This document shows, piece by piece, positions 17,544-25,753 of a stretch of DNA of 48,249 nt; positions within the stretch are counted from its first letter, which is position 1; every line of letters begins with the position of its first letter. The translations under genes were made by a program, and so were the position numbers. Origin of the DNA: Bacillota bacterium (GTDB lineage: Bacteria; Bacillota; Clostridia; Lachnospirales; Lachnospiraceae); the NCBI GenBank assembly GCA_023420935.1, contig JAEZUR010000125.1, forward strand, positions 1 to 48,249, given 5' to 3'. The notes beneath the pieces are model-generated. The model worked only from the letters and a program-made list of their open reading frames with translations, did not search any database and was not told the DNA's origin.

Positions 17544-18008
17544 TTACTTATTGTAGCTTTCAAGAAGCTCAACGATGCATTTTAGATCCGGAGCATCCAG
17601 ATAATTATATTCGCCGCTACCATCACCATAAACGCCTCTTTGAACCAGTTTTAAACCAGCATCTTCCGCATTTGCAACAGCAGTCTTTGAATCATTCACT
17701 TGAAATGCTACATGGTGAATGCCTTCACCCTTCTCCTCAAGAAAGCTTCTCCATGTTGAAGGCTCTTCGTTAGGCTGAATCAATTCAAGCTGTAGTCCTG
17801 GACCAACATCAAAGAAAGCCATCCAGCAATATGCATTTGGAGCAGGTTTTCCTTTATACTTTGTTCCTGTAACTGCATAGTCACCAATAGGTTGCGTTTC
17901 AGGGGCGTCAACACCTAAAAATTCAGCCCACTTTTTCTTTGTTTCCTCCACATCTTTCACGATAAATCCAACTTGTGCCACTAATTTTGTTCCTACTATT
18001 CCTGACAT
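17544..18008 (-). CDS. VOC-fold metalloprotein (glyoxalase/epimerase-like)
   Basis: This 154-aa protein of the vicinal-oxygen-chelate superfamily resembles methylmalonyl-CoA epimerase in layout. Candidate metal ligands are Q12, E75 (LELIQP), H98 or H99 (GIHHVAF) and E148 (CIVELLE). Such enzymes stabilise an enolate on a divalent metal, in epimerisation, isomerisation or C-C chemistry. It lies between the Gfo/Idh/MocA gene and the TIM-barrel gene. That context suggests an enolisable keto-sugar or keto-acid intermediate rather than methylmalonyl-CoA, since no acyl-CoA genes are nearby. A paralogue lacking several ligands ends the same operon. AAAGGAG lies 8 nt before the ATG. Confidence 0.82.
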   Translation of the reverse strand: MSGIVGTKLVAQVGFIVKDVEETKKKWAEFLGVDAPETQPIGDYAVTGTKYKGKPAPNAYCWMAFFDVGPGLQLELIQPNEEPSTWRSFLEEKGEGIHHVAFQVNDSKTAVANAEDAGLKLVQRGVYGDGSGEYNYLDAPDLKCIVELLESYNK

Positions 18009-18042
18009 ATTATGTCTCCTTTCAAATTTGCTTCATGAAATA

Positions 18043-19194
18043 TTAAACTTCATCCATAGATCCACCTGGTTTTAAAGGTTCTGGCCTCTCACAGGTAGTT
18101 TTCATTTTGTAAAACTCGCCAAGTTCAGATGATAGTATCATCCCCTCTATGGCTTCGGTAATGTGCATGATTAAACTACCATTAGCTCTATTATTCGAGT
18201 TTGTTTCGATCGCTTTGGCAAGATCAAGCACGCCTAAGCCCCTTGAATAATCTTTCACTCTTGGGTAAACTTCTGGAAGCTCATAGAACCTATTTTTTCT
18301 TGCCATAGCTTCTTCTGTTTTCTGATAAACAGTGTCCGTGTACTGTTCTTTCCTATACACACAAGGAGTGCCGCCCCCAAAGTTCGGATCCGGATAGGTG
18401 AGCGTTCCACCCTCTCCATAAATTTCAAACATGGGAAGGTTGGACCTATAAATATCAAAACTCACGTTAAAATTCACAACTACGCCACTTTTTAACCTCA
18501 ATATAGAAGAGTAATGAGTAGGGATCTCTACTTCAATATCAGTTCCAGCCTCTCGTCCCACATAGATATGTCTAGTATCGCTTCCCTTTGCATTAAGAGC
18601 AGCAATGCTCTGGATTGGTCCTAAGAGAGATATAATGGCTGAGAGATAGTACGGTCCCATATCAAATAAAGGACCACTATTCTTCATATAAAAAGGTGCA
18701 GGGTTAGGGTGCCAAGTTTCAACCCCGAAGGTCGTCATATTTGCCGTGACAAAGAATGGATTACCTATAAGATTAGCGTCCAGATAATATCTCAGGCTCT
18801 GAAGACCTGACGCTAAAAAAGTGTCCGGTGCACAACCAACTTTAACACCCTTTGCATCTGCTAGATCTAACACTTCCTTTGCATCTTTTAAACTGGGTGC
18901 AAACGGTTTCTCGCTAAAAAGATGTTTACCGGCTGTTATGATCTGCTTACCCAATTCAACATGAAACTGTGGCGGTGTGAGATTTATTACAATCTCAACT
19001 TCATCATCATTTAACAATTCTTTGGGTGTATATACCTTTTTAATATCAAACTCCGATGCTAGTTTTTGCGAAAGTTCTACATCGATATCAGCACAAGCGA
19101 TTACTTCAAGATTTTTGTAAAATGCTTTGATATCGGCAAGATATGTTCTGCTTATTACTCCGGCTCCAAGAATACCTACTTTAAATATACGCAA
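18043..19194 (-). CDS. Gfo/Idh/MocA family NAD(P)-dependent oxidoreductase
   Basis: This 383-aa enzyme has an N-terminal Rossmann fold with GILGAGVIS (residues 7-15). The EKP motif characteristic of the family is at 95-97 (FSEKPFAP). A C-terminal alpha/beta substrate domain follows, including LFDMGPYYLSAI. Family members oxidise a hydroxyl of sugars or glycosides, often at C3. It is the first gene of the ten-gene sugar operon and is divergent from the AraC regulator at 19506. It is the natural candidate for the first oxidative step of the pathway, but its substrate cannot be read from the sequence. Confidence 0.88.
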   Translation of the reverse strand: MRIFKVGILGAGVISRTYLADIKAFYKNLEVIACADIDVELSQKLASEFDIKKVYTPKELLNDDEVEIVINLTPPQFHVELGKQIITAGKHLFSEKPFAPSLKDAKEVLDLADAKGVKVGCAPDTFLASGLQSLRYYLDANLIGNPFFVTANMTTFGVETWHPNPAPFYMKNSGPLFDMGPYYLSAIISLLGPIQSIAALNAKGSDTRHIYVGREAGTDIEVEIPTHYSSILRLKSGVVVNFNVSFDIYRSNLPMFEIYGEGGTLTYPDPNFGGGTPCVYRKEQYTDTVYQKTEEAMARKNRFYELPEVYPRVKDYSRGLGVLDLAKAIETNSNNRANGSLIMHITEAIEGMILSSELGEFYKMKTTCERPEPLKPGGSMDEV

Positions 19195-19505
19195 AATTCT
19201 ACTCCTTTCTTTTTAAATTTATTTACTATGCAAACCCATTTTTCAATGTGTTTTTATGTTTCTATGTTATCAATTTTACTTACCTCTTTCTCTTTAAAAA
19301 TTATGTATTACCTGTGCATATTTTCTTATAATTATTTTCATTGCTAATAAAGTGCCCATAAAAAAACGTTGATTTTACGGTATCTTGTCCATTTTGTATG
19401 CATATCTTCTCAATAAACTCATCAAATATTGCTATTTAGCACGATAAATGATAGACTAATCATACTAAACTTCATCTATATAACCAGTAAAGGAGAGTTT
19501 CGTTT
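19195..19505. other. Divergent regulatory gap between the sugar operon and the AraC gene
   Basis: This 311-bp AT-rich non-coding stretch must carry promoters for both the sugar operon and the AraC gene. AraC has a clear ribosome binding site (AAAGGAGAG, 8 nt before ATG 19506). I found no unambiguous consensus -35/-10 pair or clear direct repeat to name as the AraC site. Confidence 0.5.
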
Positions 19506-20372
19506 ATGCATACGAATAACTATTTCGAGAGATTGAATTTTAATAGTGGGGAGAAAATTAATGTATCAAAGAAAATCGATATGAATTTTACAGATACCAT
19601 GCATTGGCATCCTTATATTGAGATACTATTATGCCTTTATGATAATAATGAAGTAACGATTAATTTCACCAAATATGTACTGAAAGCGAATGACCTGGTC
19701 ATAATCTATCCTGGCGACTTGCATTCGCTTGATCACGTATCTGAGAATGCTTTTATTCTCGTACAGTTCCCTCTTGACTTACTGATGATTATGAGTGAAT
19801 TTAATAGTAATTTTTCTGTGTTTTACCAGTATCATTGCATTAAATATGACCCATCAAATATGGAAGCCGATAGAATGATTCTATTAATAAAAGAATTGCC
19901 AGAGCTATATTATTCCGACACACTTTTTAATGAAGTGCGTATCTATTCATTTCTTCTAGAGTTTTTTGTAAAGCTTGGCCAATACTGTATCAATGCTAAG
20001 AAAGAAGAATTCTCTGGTGATGCAAACTCAGAATATAAGGCTACTAAGCTCATGACAGAAGCTTGCCTTTACATATCACAAAACTGTACGAAATCCCTTA
20101 CACTCGATGATATTTCTCATCAAATAGGGGTTAGTAAATCCCATTTCTCGCATTTATTCAAAAAATATACGAATATGACATTTATAGATTTCCTTACAAC
20201 GGAACGTATCAAGAGGGCAGAGTTTTTGATTTCGAATCCAAAGGCACATATCATAGATATTGCATTTGACTCAGGATTTTCTAGCGTATCCTCTTTTAAC
20301 CGTGCTTTTAAAAAGATAAAAGGGATTTCCCCTAGTGAATTTAGAGAAACGATGATTAATAACGCATTTTAG
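19506..20372 (+). CDS. AraC/XylS-family transcriptional regulator
   Basis: This 288-aa protein has an N-terminal cupin-like sensing domain (TMHWHPYIEILLCLY, a typical AraC_binding start). Its C-terminal double helix-turn-helix includes LTLDDISHQIGVSKSHFSHL and a second helix pair ending ...DSGFSSVSSFNRAFKKIKG. It is transcribed away from the sugar operon at 18043-19194, the standard arrangement for a local activator. It probably senses a sugar released from the imported oligosaccharide (inference). The gene is convergent with the beta-helix gene at 20476. Confidence 0.92.
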   Translation: MHTNNYFERLNFNSGEKINVSKKIDMNFTDTMHWHPYIEILLCLYDNNEVTINFTKYVLKANDLVIIYPGDLHSLDHVSENAFILVQFPLDLLMIMSEFNSNFSVFYQYHCIKYDPSNMEADRMILLIKELPELYYSDTLFNEVRIYSFLLEFFVKLGQYCINAKKEEFSGDANSEYKATKLMTEACLYISQNCTKSLTLDDISHQIGVSKSHFSHLFKKYTNMTFIDFLTTERIKRAEFLISNPKAHIIDIAFDSGFSSVSSFNRAFKKIKGISPSEFRETMINNAF

Positions 20373-20400
20373 AGTCAAGCCATTATTATGGATACAAAAA

Positions 20401-20434
20401 GGACACGTTTCTAAATTTCTTTAGTAACGTGCCC
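20401..20434. terminator. Bidirectional hairpin between AraC and beta-helix genes
   Basis: GGACACGTTTCTAAA (20401-20415) pairs with TTTAGTAACGTGCCC (20420-20434) at 13 of 15 positions around a TTTC loop. An A run precedes it and AAAATTT follows. It lies between two convergent genes. Its apex matches that of the hairpin at 3354-3391. Confidence 0.7.
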
Positions 20435-20475
20435 TAAAATTTGAATTTCTTAACTTTGTGCTCAAATGAGCCTTT

Positions 20476-21753
20476 TTAGTTTGAAGCCTGTAACTTCATT
20501 TCCTTACCAGTTATAGTTAAGTCCGATGCTGGTACAGGTGTTTTTATTCCCTTATGAATGTAGAGTTTAGAATTATCCATATTTGTAACCGAATTATTGT
20601 AAAAATCGGTAATATTCTGCTCATATATGTAACTGTAATTTGGTTCATAATCTTGCCCAGGAACCTTAACAATAACACCGTCCTTTTTTGTGAAAAAATT
20701 TATAGATAAGATTGTACCTATGTCCTTAAAATTATCCATGATGTTATTCTTAAATGTTGGATTATTAACACACCAAGCCTCAAATATGCTACCTTGGCTA
20801 GATTCATTTGAAAACTCATTATTCTCAATAATCATATCTTTCCAAGCATATACTCTAAGACAAGTTCTACTGATATTAATGAACTTACAATAGTCAATCT
20901 TTATATTAGAGTGCCATTGATTTATGTCATATACACCCGTGTCTGGATTTTGTGTCTTAGATACGCCATGCGTTCCTACACCTGACTCAAGATTCTTAAA
21001 AGTACAATTTGTTATATGAGTGTTCTTGTTTGGTGTTTTATCGTGGGAACTCCAAACATTATTAAATCCTCTTGTAACTAAATCTGGTGTATCGACGTTA
21101 ATCGCTTCTTTAAAAGCAGATTTACCCCATTCTTTCGCATTTTCAAAAGTACATCCCTCAACTAAAGTGTTGTTTGATGCATCCATTTCAATAAAATGGC
21201 CACCATTCATATTTTTGAACTTAATATTCTTTATAGTTACATTTGTGGTGTGACCTATTACTATCCCAAGGCCTCTCTCAACATAGCCGATATCTATTGT
21301 TGCAGAACCTTTACCAATAATAGTGATATCATGCTCACCTGAGTATCCAGAATAATGATTAGTAGCTTTAGCATATTGTGGGTCAATTAACTGAAAAATC
21401 GAAAGACTAGCTTTTAACTTACTTGTACCAGTTTCAAATCCTTTCGTTATAACAACCCCATCTTCAAGAATTACAGTTGTATTCGATGCAATATAAATAG
21501 GATTCGTTATCGTATAGTTACCTTTCTTAATAACGATTGTTCCACCGTTATTCTTTGCACAATCCTCAAAAACACCTCTGAAGATGTAGTAATCCTTTGT
21601 TTTATTATTATATGTGGCTAACTTTTTGTACTTAGCTAACGGCTTGGACTTCTCTGAAATTGTATAGGATTTTGTAGCTGCATTTACATTAACTGAGAGT
21701 AGCATGAAAGCTAAAACCATTACTGTTATTAAGGTATAGATTATCTTACGCAT
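20476..21753 (-). CDS. Secreted right-handed beta-helix protein (pectate lyase-like fold)
   Basis: This 425-aa exported protein has a signal peptide (MRKIIYTLITVMVLAFMLLS, cleavage likely after VNA) followed by a parallel beta-helix. Visible turns are of the form TNVTIKNIKF, NTHITNCTF and DMIIENNEF, with Asn-ladder features. The fold is shared by pectate lyases, polygalacturonases and other polysaccharide-binding enzymes. I see no confident catalytic set, so activity is unassigned. The start is ATG 21753, preceded by AGAGGAG; an upstream ATG at 21777 has no ribosome binding site. It has its own promoter at 21889-21917. Its position beside a plant-sugar operon suggests extracellular polysaccharide work (inference). 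Confidence 0.75.
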   Translation of the reverse strand: MRKIIYTLITVMVLAFMLLSVNVNAATKSYTISEKSKPLAKYKKLATYNNKTKDYYIFRGVFEDCAKNNGGTIVIKKGNYTITNPIYIASNTTVILEDGVVITKGFETGTSKLKASLSIFQLIDPQYAKATNHYSGYSGEHDITIIGKGSATIDIGYVERGLGIVIGHTTNVTIKNIKFKNMNGGHFIEMDASNNTLVEGCTFENAKEWGKSAFKEAINVDTPDLVTRGFNNVWSSHDKTPNKNTHITNCTFKNLESGVGTHGVSKTQNPDTGVYDINQWHSNIKIDYCKFINISRTCLRVYAWKDMIIENNEFSNESSQGSIFEAWCVNNPTFKNNIMDNFKDIGTILSINFFTKKDGVIVKVPGQDYEPNYSYIYEQNITDFYNNSVTNMDNSKLYIHKGIKTPVPASDLTITGKEMKLQASN

Positions 21754-21787
21754 AGTGTCTCCTCTTTCGTCTTTCATTTAAACTCGT

Positions 21788-21810
21788 CATTTTTCACCCG
21801 TTGAAAAATG
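21788..21810 (-). other. Leader hairpin upstream of the beta-helix gene
   Basis: CATTTTTCA (21788-21796) and TGAAAAATG (21802-21810) form a perfect 9-bp inverted repeat with a 5-nt loop. It sits within the predicted 5' leader, about 35 bp before the start codon. It could be an operator or an mRNA stability hairpin. Confidence 0.45.
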
Positions 21811-21888
21811 TTGACTTTATCGGGGTAGAAATAATCTTATTTCAGATGAGTTTTTCTTTTGTAGCCCCCTAATATATGCTTCAAGTGA

Positions 21889-21917
21889 ATTATAGTCAAA
21901 AACGAAAGATTAGTCAA
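21889..21917 (-). promoter_or_regulatory. SigA-type promoter of the beta-helix gene
   Basis: On the minus strand TTGACT (21912-21917), a 17-bp spacer and TATAAT (21889-21894) give a near-consensus promoter. The predicted leader is about 130 nt and contains the hairpin at 21788-21810. Confidence 0.7.
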
Positions 21918-22016
21918 ATTACATTTTGACTTACTAGATTCCAATTGAGAATATTAAAGTTAAGAGTCGGAAACAAAGAAGCTTTAGCTGTCTGGTAAGA
22001 CCTTGATAAGAAAACA

Positions 22017-22056
22017 AAAAGGGATATTCCAAAATAGTGAATTGGAATATCCCTTT
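22017..22056 (-). terminator. Terminator after lysS
   Basis: AAAGGGATATTCCAA (from 22018) pairs perfectly with TTGGAATATCCCTTT (22042-22056). On the minus strand it is followed by TTTTTGTTTT, a good U tract. It lies 36 bp past the lysS stop. Confidence 0.88.
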
Positions 22057-22091
22057 ATTATGCTAATTGGTGGGTTTAACTTCCACCTATT

Positions 22092-23582
22092 TTACTCTTT
22101 GTTCTTCATCGTCGGAAACAACAGCACATCACGAATTGCCGCTGAATCAGTTAACAACATAACCAGACGATCAATTCCAATACCGATACCACCAGTAGGA
22201 GGCATACCATACTCCAATGCACACAAGAAGTCTTCATCTAAGTGATTTGCTTCTTCGTCTCCCGCTGCAAATAGTTCTTCTTGGGCTTCAAAACGTCCTC
22301 TTTGATCGATTGGGTCATTTAATTCAGAGAAGGCATTGGCCATTTCTCTCTTTGTAACAAATAACTCAAAACGTTCTGTAAACTCTGGATCAGTTGGTTT
22401 TCTCTTCGCAAGTGGTGAGATATCAACTGGGTGATCCATAATAAAGGTTGGTTGAACCAATTTCTCTTCACAGAATTCTTCAAAGAATAGATTGATGATA
22501 TCACCATATTTATGTCTTTCTTCAAAAGAAATATGGTGTTGTTTTGCAATTGCTTTGGCTTCTTCAACGGTTTTAATTGTTGTAAAGTCAACACCAGCAT
22601 ATTTCTTCACTGCTTCTACCATAGTTAATCTCTCGAATGGTTTTGCTAAGTCAATCTCAACACCATCGTAGGAAATCAAGGTAGTTCCAAGCACTTTCTG
22701 CGCTACGGTGCGGAATAATTCTTCTACTAAATCCATCATTCCATAGTAATCAGTAAATGCTTGATATAATTCTAATAAAGTAAACTCTGGATTATGTCTA
22801 ACGGATAATCCTTCGTTACGGAAAACACGTCCGATTTCATAAACGCGTTCTAAACCACCAACGATTAATCGTTTTAGGTATAATTCAAGAGAGATTCTTA
22901 AATTCATATCCTGATCAAGAGAATTATGATGTGTAATAAACGGTCTTGCAGCGGCACCACCAGCCATTGGTACTAATACTGGAGTTTCTACTTCAATAAA
23001 GTCATTTCCATCTAAGTAATTACGTATTTCTCTAATAATCGCAGAACGCTTGATAAAAGTATCTTTTACTTCTGGATTAACAATTAAGTCTACATAACGT
23101 TGTCTGTAACGTACATCTGTATCTTTTAATCCATGGAATTTTTCAGGTAAAATCTGAAGGCTCTTAGTCAAAAGAATCACTTCTGCAGCATGAATGGATA
23201 TTTCATCTGTTTTGGTTTTAAACACTTCTCCTTTAATTCCAACAATATCACCAATATCATACTTCTTAAAATCTTTATAAGATTCTTCGCCAATGGAGTC
23301 TCTTGCCACATAGCTCTGGATATTTCCATTTTTATCTGCTATATTACAAAAAGAAGCTTTACCCATGACACGTTTTGACATAATACGTCCGGCAATTGTT
23401 ACTTGTTTGCCTTCTAATTCGTCAAAATTCTCTATCACATCGGTAGAATGATGGGATACATCATACTTCATTATCTGAAATGGATCTTTATTATTTTCTT
23501 GAAGTTCTGCTAATTTTGTACGGCGAACTTTTAATAATTCGCTTATGTCCTGTACTTCCAACTGGTTATTATCTGCTGCCAA
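22092..23582 (-). CDS. lysS: Lysyl-tRNA synthetase, class II
   Basis: This 496-aa enzyme charges tRNA-Lys. It has an N-terminal OB-fold anticodon-binding domain (VTIAGRIMSKRVMGKASFCN) and a class II catalytic core. Motif 2 lies in GRVFRNEGLSVRHNPEFTLLE-type sequence and motif 3 in GIGIGIDRLVMLL near the C-terminus. Length and order are normal for bacterial LysS. The start is TTG at 23582, the only start consistent with the GGAGAG upstream and the conserved N-terminus. It follows greA by 21 bp in one operon, an arrangement common in Firmicutes, and ends at the strong terminator at 22017-22056. Confidence 0.97.
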   Translation of the reverse strand: MAADNNQLEVQDISELLKVRRTKLAELQENNKDPFQIMKYDVSHHSTDVIENFDELEGKQVTIAGRIMSKRVMGKASFCNIADKNGNIQSYVARDSIGEESYKDFKKYDIGDIVGIKGEVFKTKTDEISIHAAEVILLTKSLQILPEKFHGLKDTDVRYRQRYVDLIVNPEVKDTFIKRSAIIREIRNYLDGNDFIEVETPVLVPMAGGAAARPFITHHNSLDQDMNLRISLELYLKRLIVGGLERVYEIGRVFRNEGLSVRHNPEFTLLELYQAFTDYYGMMDLVEELFRTVAQKVLGTTLISYDGVEIDLAKPFERLTMVEAVKKYAGVDFTTIKTVEEAKAIAKQHHISFEERHKYGDIINLFFEEFCEEKLVQPTFIMDHPVDISPLAKRKPTDPEFTERFELFVTKREMANAFSELNDPIDQRGRFEAQEELFAAGDEEANHLDEDFLCALEYGMPPTGGIGIGIDRLVMLLTDSAAIRDVLLFPTMKNKE

Positions 23583-23603
23583 AATAACTCTCTCCTTTGT
23601 TTA

Positions 23604-24086
23604 TTAATTCGATTTATGAATTGCAATAATTTCGTATTTTACAATTCCAGCTTGCGTTTCCACTTCAATGGAATCGCCTTTTTTCGCTCCAATTAAAGCT
23701 TTTCCAACAGGTGACTCATTTGAAATTTTACCTTTTAAGCTATTTGCTTCCATAGAACCAACAATTTTATAGAAAAGAACTTCGTCATATTCTAAATCTC
23801 TAAGTTCAACTTTACATCCTATATTAATTGTATTAACATCTACATCCTCTTCCACTACAACTTCTGCATTTTTAAGGATTTTGTCAATCTCTTCAATTCT
23901 TGCTTCAATATCACGTTGCTCATCCTTCGCTGCATCATATTCTGCATTTTCAGAAAGATCCCCTTGCTCTCTTGCTTCCTTGATTTTTTCAGCTACTGCT
24001 TTTCTTCTATTAACCTTTAAGTCCTGTAATTCGTCTTCTAATTGTCTTAATCCTGCATAGGTTAAAATATTCTTTTTTTCTGCCAT
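23604..24086 (-). CDS. greA: Transcription elongation factor GreA
   Basis: This 160-aa protein rescues backtracked RNA polymerase by stimulating transcript cleavage. It has the N-terminal antiparallel coiled coil (about 10-75) with the acidic tip sequence LSENAEYDAAKDEQ. The C-terminal FKBP-like domain ends SPVGKALIGAKKGDSIEVE. I chose ATG 24086: GGAGG is 12 nt upstream, while the in-frame TTG four codons earlier abuts it. A perfect consensus promoter lies at 24136-24164. The gene is first of the greA-lysS operon. Confidence 0.96.
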   Translation of the reverse strand: MAEKKNILTYAGLRQLEDELQDLKVNRRKAVAEKIKEAREQGDLSENAEYDAAKDEQRDIEARIEEIDKILKNAEVVVEEDVDVNTINIGCKVELRDLEYDEVLFYKIVGSMEANSLKGKISNESPVGKALIGAKKGDSIEVETQAGIVKYEIIAIHKSN

Positions 24087-24135
24087 ATTTAGACTCAACC
24101 TCCAAATTAATTAATCGCGTGTATACATTCTTAGT

Positions 24136-24164
24136 ATTATAACGTAAGAATCTCGTATTGTCAA
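24136..24164 (-). promoter_or_regulatory. Consensus SigA promoter of greA-lysS
   Basis: On the minus strand TTGACA (24159-24164), a 17-bp spacer and TATAAT (24136-24141) match the consensus exactly. The predicted start is about 40 nt before the greA ATG. Confidence 0.9.
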
Positions 24165-24322
24165 TTACCGTGTTTTTTCAATTGTATCGTGTTCACAACG
24201 CGTATGACATTCCGCATTCCTGCAACTGTATCTTCCTACAATGTATTTCATTAAGAGTATCTTAATAACACTATAATATAATTCGTTTCATGTAAAAATA
24301 TTCTTCCCGTAAGGACGTTTTT

Positions 24323-25264
24323 TTATAAAACGTTTATTTCTCTAATCTCCATTTCGTATTTACGAGTCAACTCTTCCACTTCCTGTTGATAATGCAAATT
24401 ACCTCTATGCTCTGCAAAGGCTTTCAATCTCCAATGTTTATTACATAATAGCTCGACTGCCAGCTCTCTATCCACTTTATCACCATAAATTGTGATGAAA
24501 GTATCATATATAATAATCAAATCTTTTCTTCGGTAATACATATGCCAAAGTTTTGTAGGGTCAGCATCCAGCAATAATAAAACTGCTTTCTTATCAAAAT
24601 AATGATATGCTTTATGATAAAACAAATTATCTTCCTTTTCTGCTGATCCTAGGGAAATAATGAAATCACCAGGTATTGTTTCTTCTAATGGAGCATTTAG
24701 AACTTCAACAACTAGTCCCGTAGATTCAAATGCATAGTCGACAAAATCATTAAAATGAACAACTCTTGAAGTCACTATGGTTAAGTAATTAAGATATGGT
24801 AACATGAGTTCTAGTACATATTCGATTCTACTGTCATTGGAATCTAGTAGCACTAGTTTCATGTTTTTGCAATCAATTTGATAATCATAAACTACTTTCT
24901 CCATAATCTGTGGAAACATTAAAAAATTTAACAGCCAAGGGCTGCCTATGTAAGGTAAATCAAGATATTCTCTCAGTTCCTTTTCAGCAAACACATGATT
25001 TAATTGCTCTTTATGTTTCAGTTTTTTAAGAAATTGATTTATTAACACTTGATTATCTTTCTTCTCATCCATGGAAAAAGGAAGATAAATGCGATGTCCT
25101 AATTCTTTCATATAAAAAACTTCCTCTTTCTTGATTGGAAGTTTTTTCAGTAAATAGTATTGATATAATTTAGTAGGCATTTTTTTCTTCCATTTCCAAA
25201 TAGGAAAATCAAATTCCGTCTCACCGGAAGGCACCAATGATACTATAGTATATGTTTTATCCAT
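24323..25264 (-). CDS. Conserved-looking hypothetical protein, 313 aa
   Basis: I do not recognise this protein. It is a soluble 313-aa sequence, rich in Lys, Glu, Tyr and Leu, without signal peptide or membrane helix. The centre has alternating hydrophobic strands and helices (NMKLVLLDSNDSRIEYVLELM, LTIVTSR, GDFIISLGSA, AVLLLLDAD), as in a Rossmann-like alpha/beta domain. No nucleotide-binding glycine motif is visible. AGGA lies 6 nt before the ATG. Upstream (25265-25963) is a 699-bp non-coding region with a tandem repeat and two large hairpins. Downstream is the greA promoter, so it is a single-gene unit. Confidence 0.7.
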   Translation of the reverse strand: MDKTYTIVSLVPSGETEFDFPIWKWKKKMPTKLYQYYLLKKLPIKKEEVFYMKELGHRIYLPFSMDEKKDNQVLINQFLKKLKHKEQLNHVFAEKELREYLDLPYIGSPWLLNFLMFPQIMEKVVYDYQIDCKNMKLVLLDSNDSRIEYVLELMLPYLNYLTIVTSRVVHFNDFVDYAFESTGLVVEVLNAPLEETIPGDFIISLGSAEKEDNLFYHKAYHYFDKKAVLLLLDADPTKLWHMYYRRKDLIIIYDTFITIYGDKVDRELAVELLCNKHWRLKAFAEHRGNLHYQQEVEELTRKYEMEIREINVL

Positions 25265-25363
25265 TCATTGAATCCTGCCTTTTTTCAATAGTATATTCTA
25301 GGCAAGTTTTATTTATGATTAATTAGGGCACACATGCACCTAAAGTACCAAACAGAAAACCAA

Positions 25364-25408
25364 CATACCGAAAGTTTACATACCGAAAGTTTACATACCG
25401 AAAGTTTA
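25364..25408. repeat. Three perfect tandem copies of a 15-bp unit
   Basis: CATACCGAAAGTTTA occurs three times head to tail with no mismatch. It ends one base before the outer arm of the hairpin element at 25410. It lies about 100 bp upstream of the 313-aa gene. It could be an operator array or a slippage product. There are no spacers, so it is not a CRISPR array. Confidence 0.9.
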
Positions 25409-25409
25409 C

Positions 25410-25653
25410 GCACTGAAATAGTCTCATTTTAAGTTATGACAAGAATAACGGTGTATCTATATTCACTTGGCTGCCTTTCCTTCCTGCGGCATATCCGACC
25501 TATAGCCTCAAAGATGCAGAAAAACATCGCAGCTGCTCTGTTTTTTGCTGAGTCTATAGTCGGATATAAGATGCCTTGTCAGCCGGTCAACGCCAAGTAA
25601 ATATAGATACACCGTTATTCTAATTAAAGTTTATAGATGAGACTATTTCAGTG
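25410..25653. ncRNA. Structured element copy 1 (candidate RNA, strand unknown)
   Basis: This 244-bp imperfect palindrome has nested arms. The outermost pair is 25410-25427 with 25636-25653 (18 of 18). Next come 25443-25471 with 25592-25620 (28 of 29), GGC 25488-25490 with GCC 25573-25575, ATATCCGA 25491-25498 with TCGGATAT 25560-25567, CTATAG 25500-25505 with 25554-25559, CTCA 25507-25510 with TGAG 25549-25552, and an apical A/T stem. Two internal-loop strands, GCCTTTCCTTCCT (25473-25485) and GTCAGCCGGTC (25578-25588), are nearly identical in the copy at 30715-30902. No ORF is present. RNA nature is inferred from paired changes between the copies. Confidence 0.5.
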
Positions 25654-25753
25654 CTCCATTTGTCGGGGAGGACGATGGCACATTAAAACAGTGCTTTAAC
25701 CTAAACATAATAATATATAGAGCGGTTCAAATGCCCTTTGAATAACCTTAATT

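Noticed and set aside
23604..24300. T-box leader controlling lysS
   Set aside because: lysS follows greA by 21 bp behind a plain consensus promoter with a leader of about 40 nt, and no T-box motif is present.
25364..25408. Possible short CRISPR array
   Set aside because: The three 15-bp units are directly adjacent with no spacers, and no cas gene is present.
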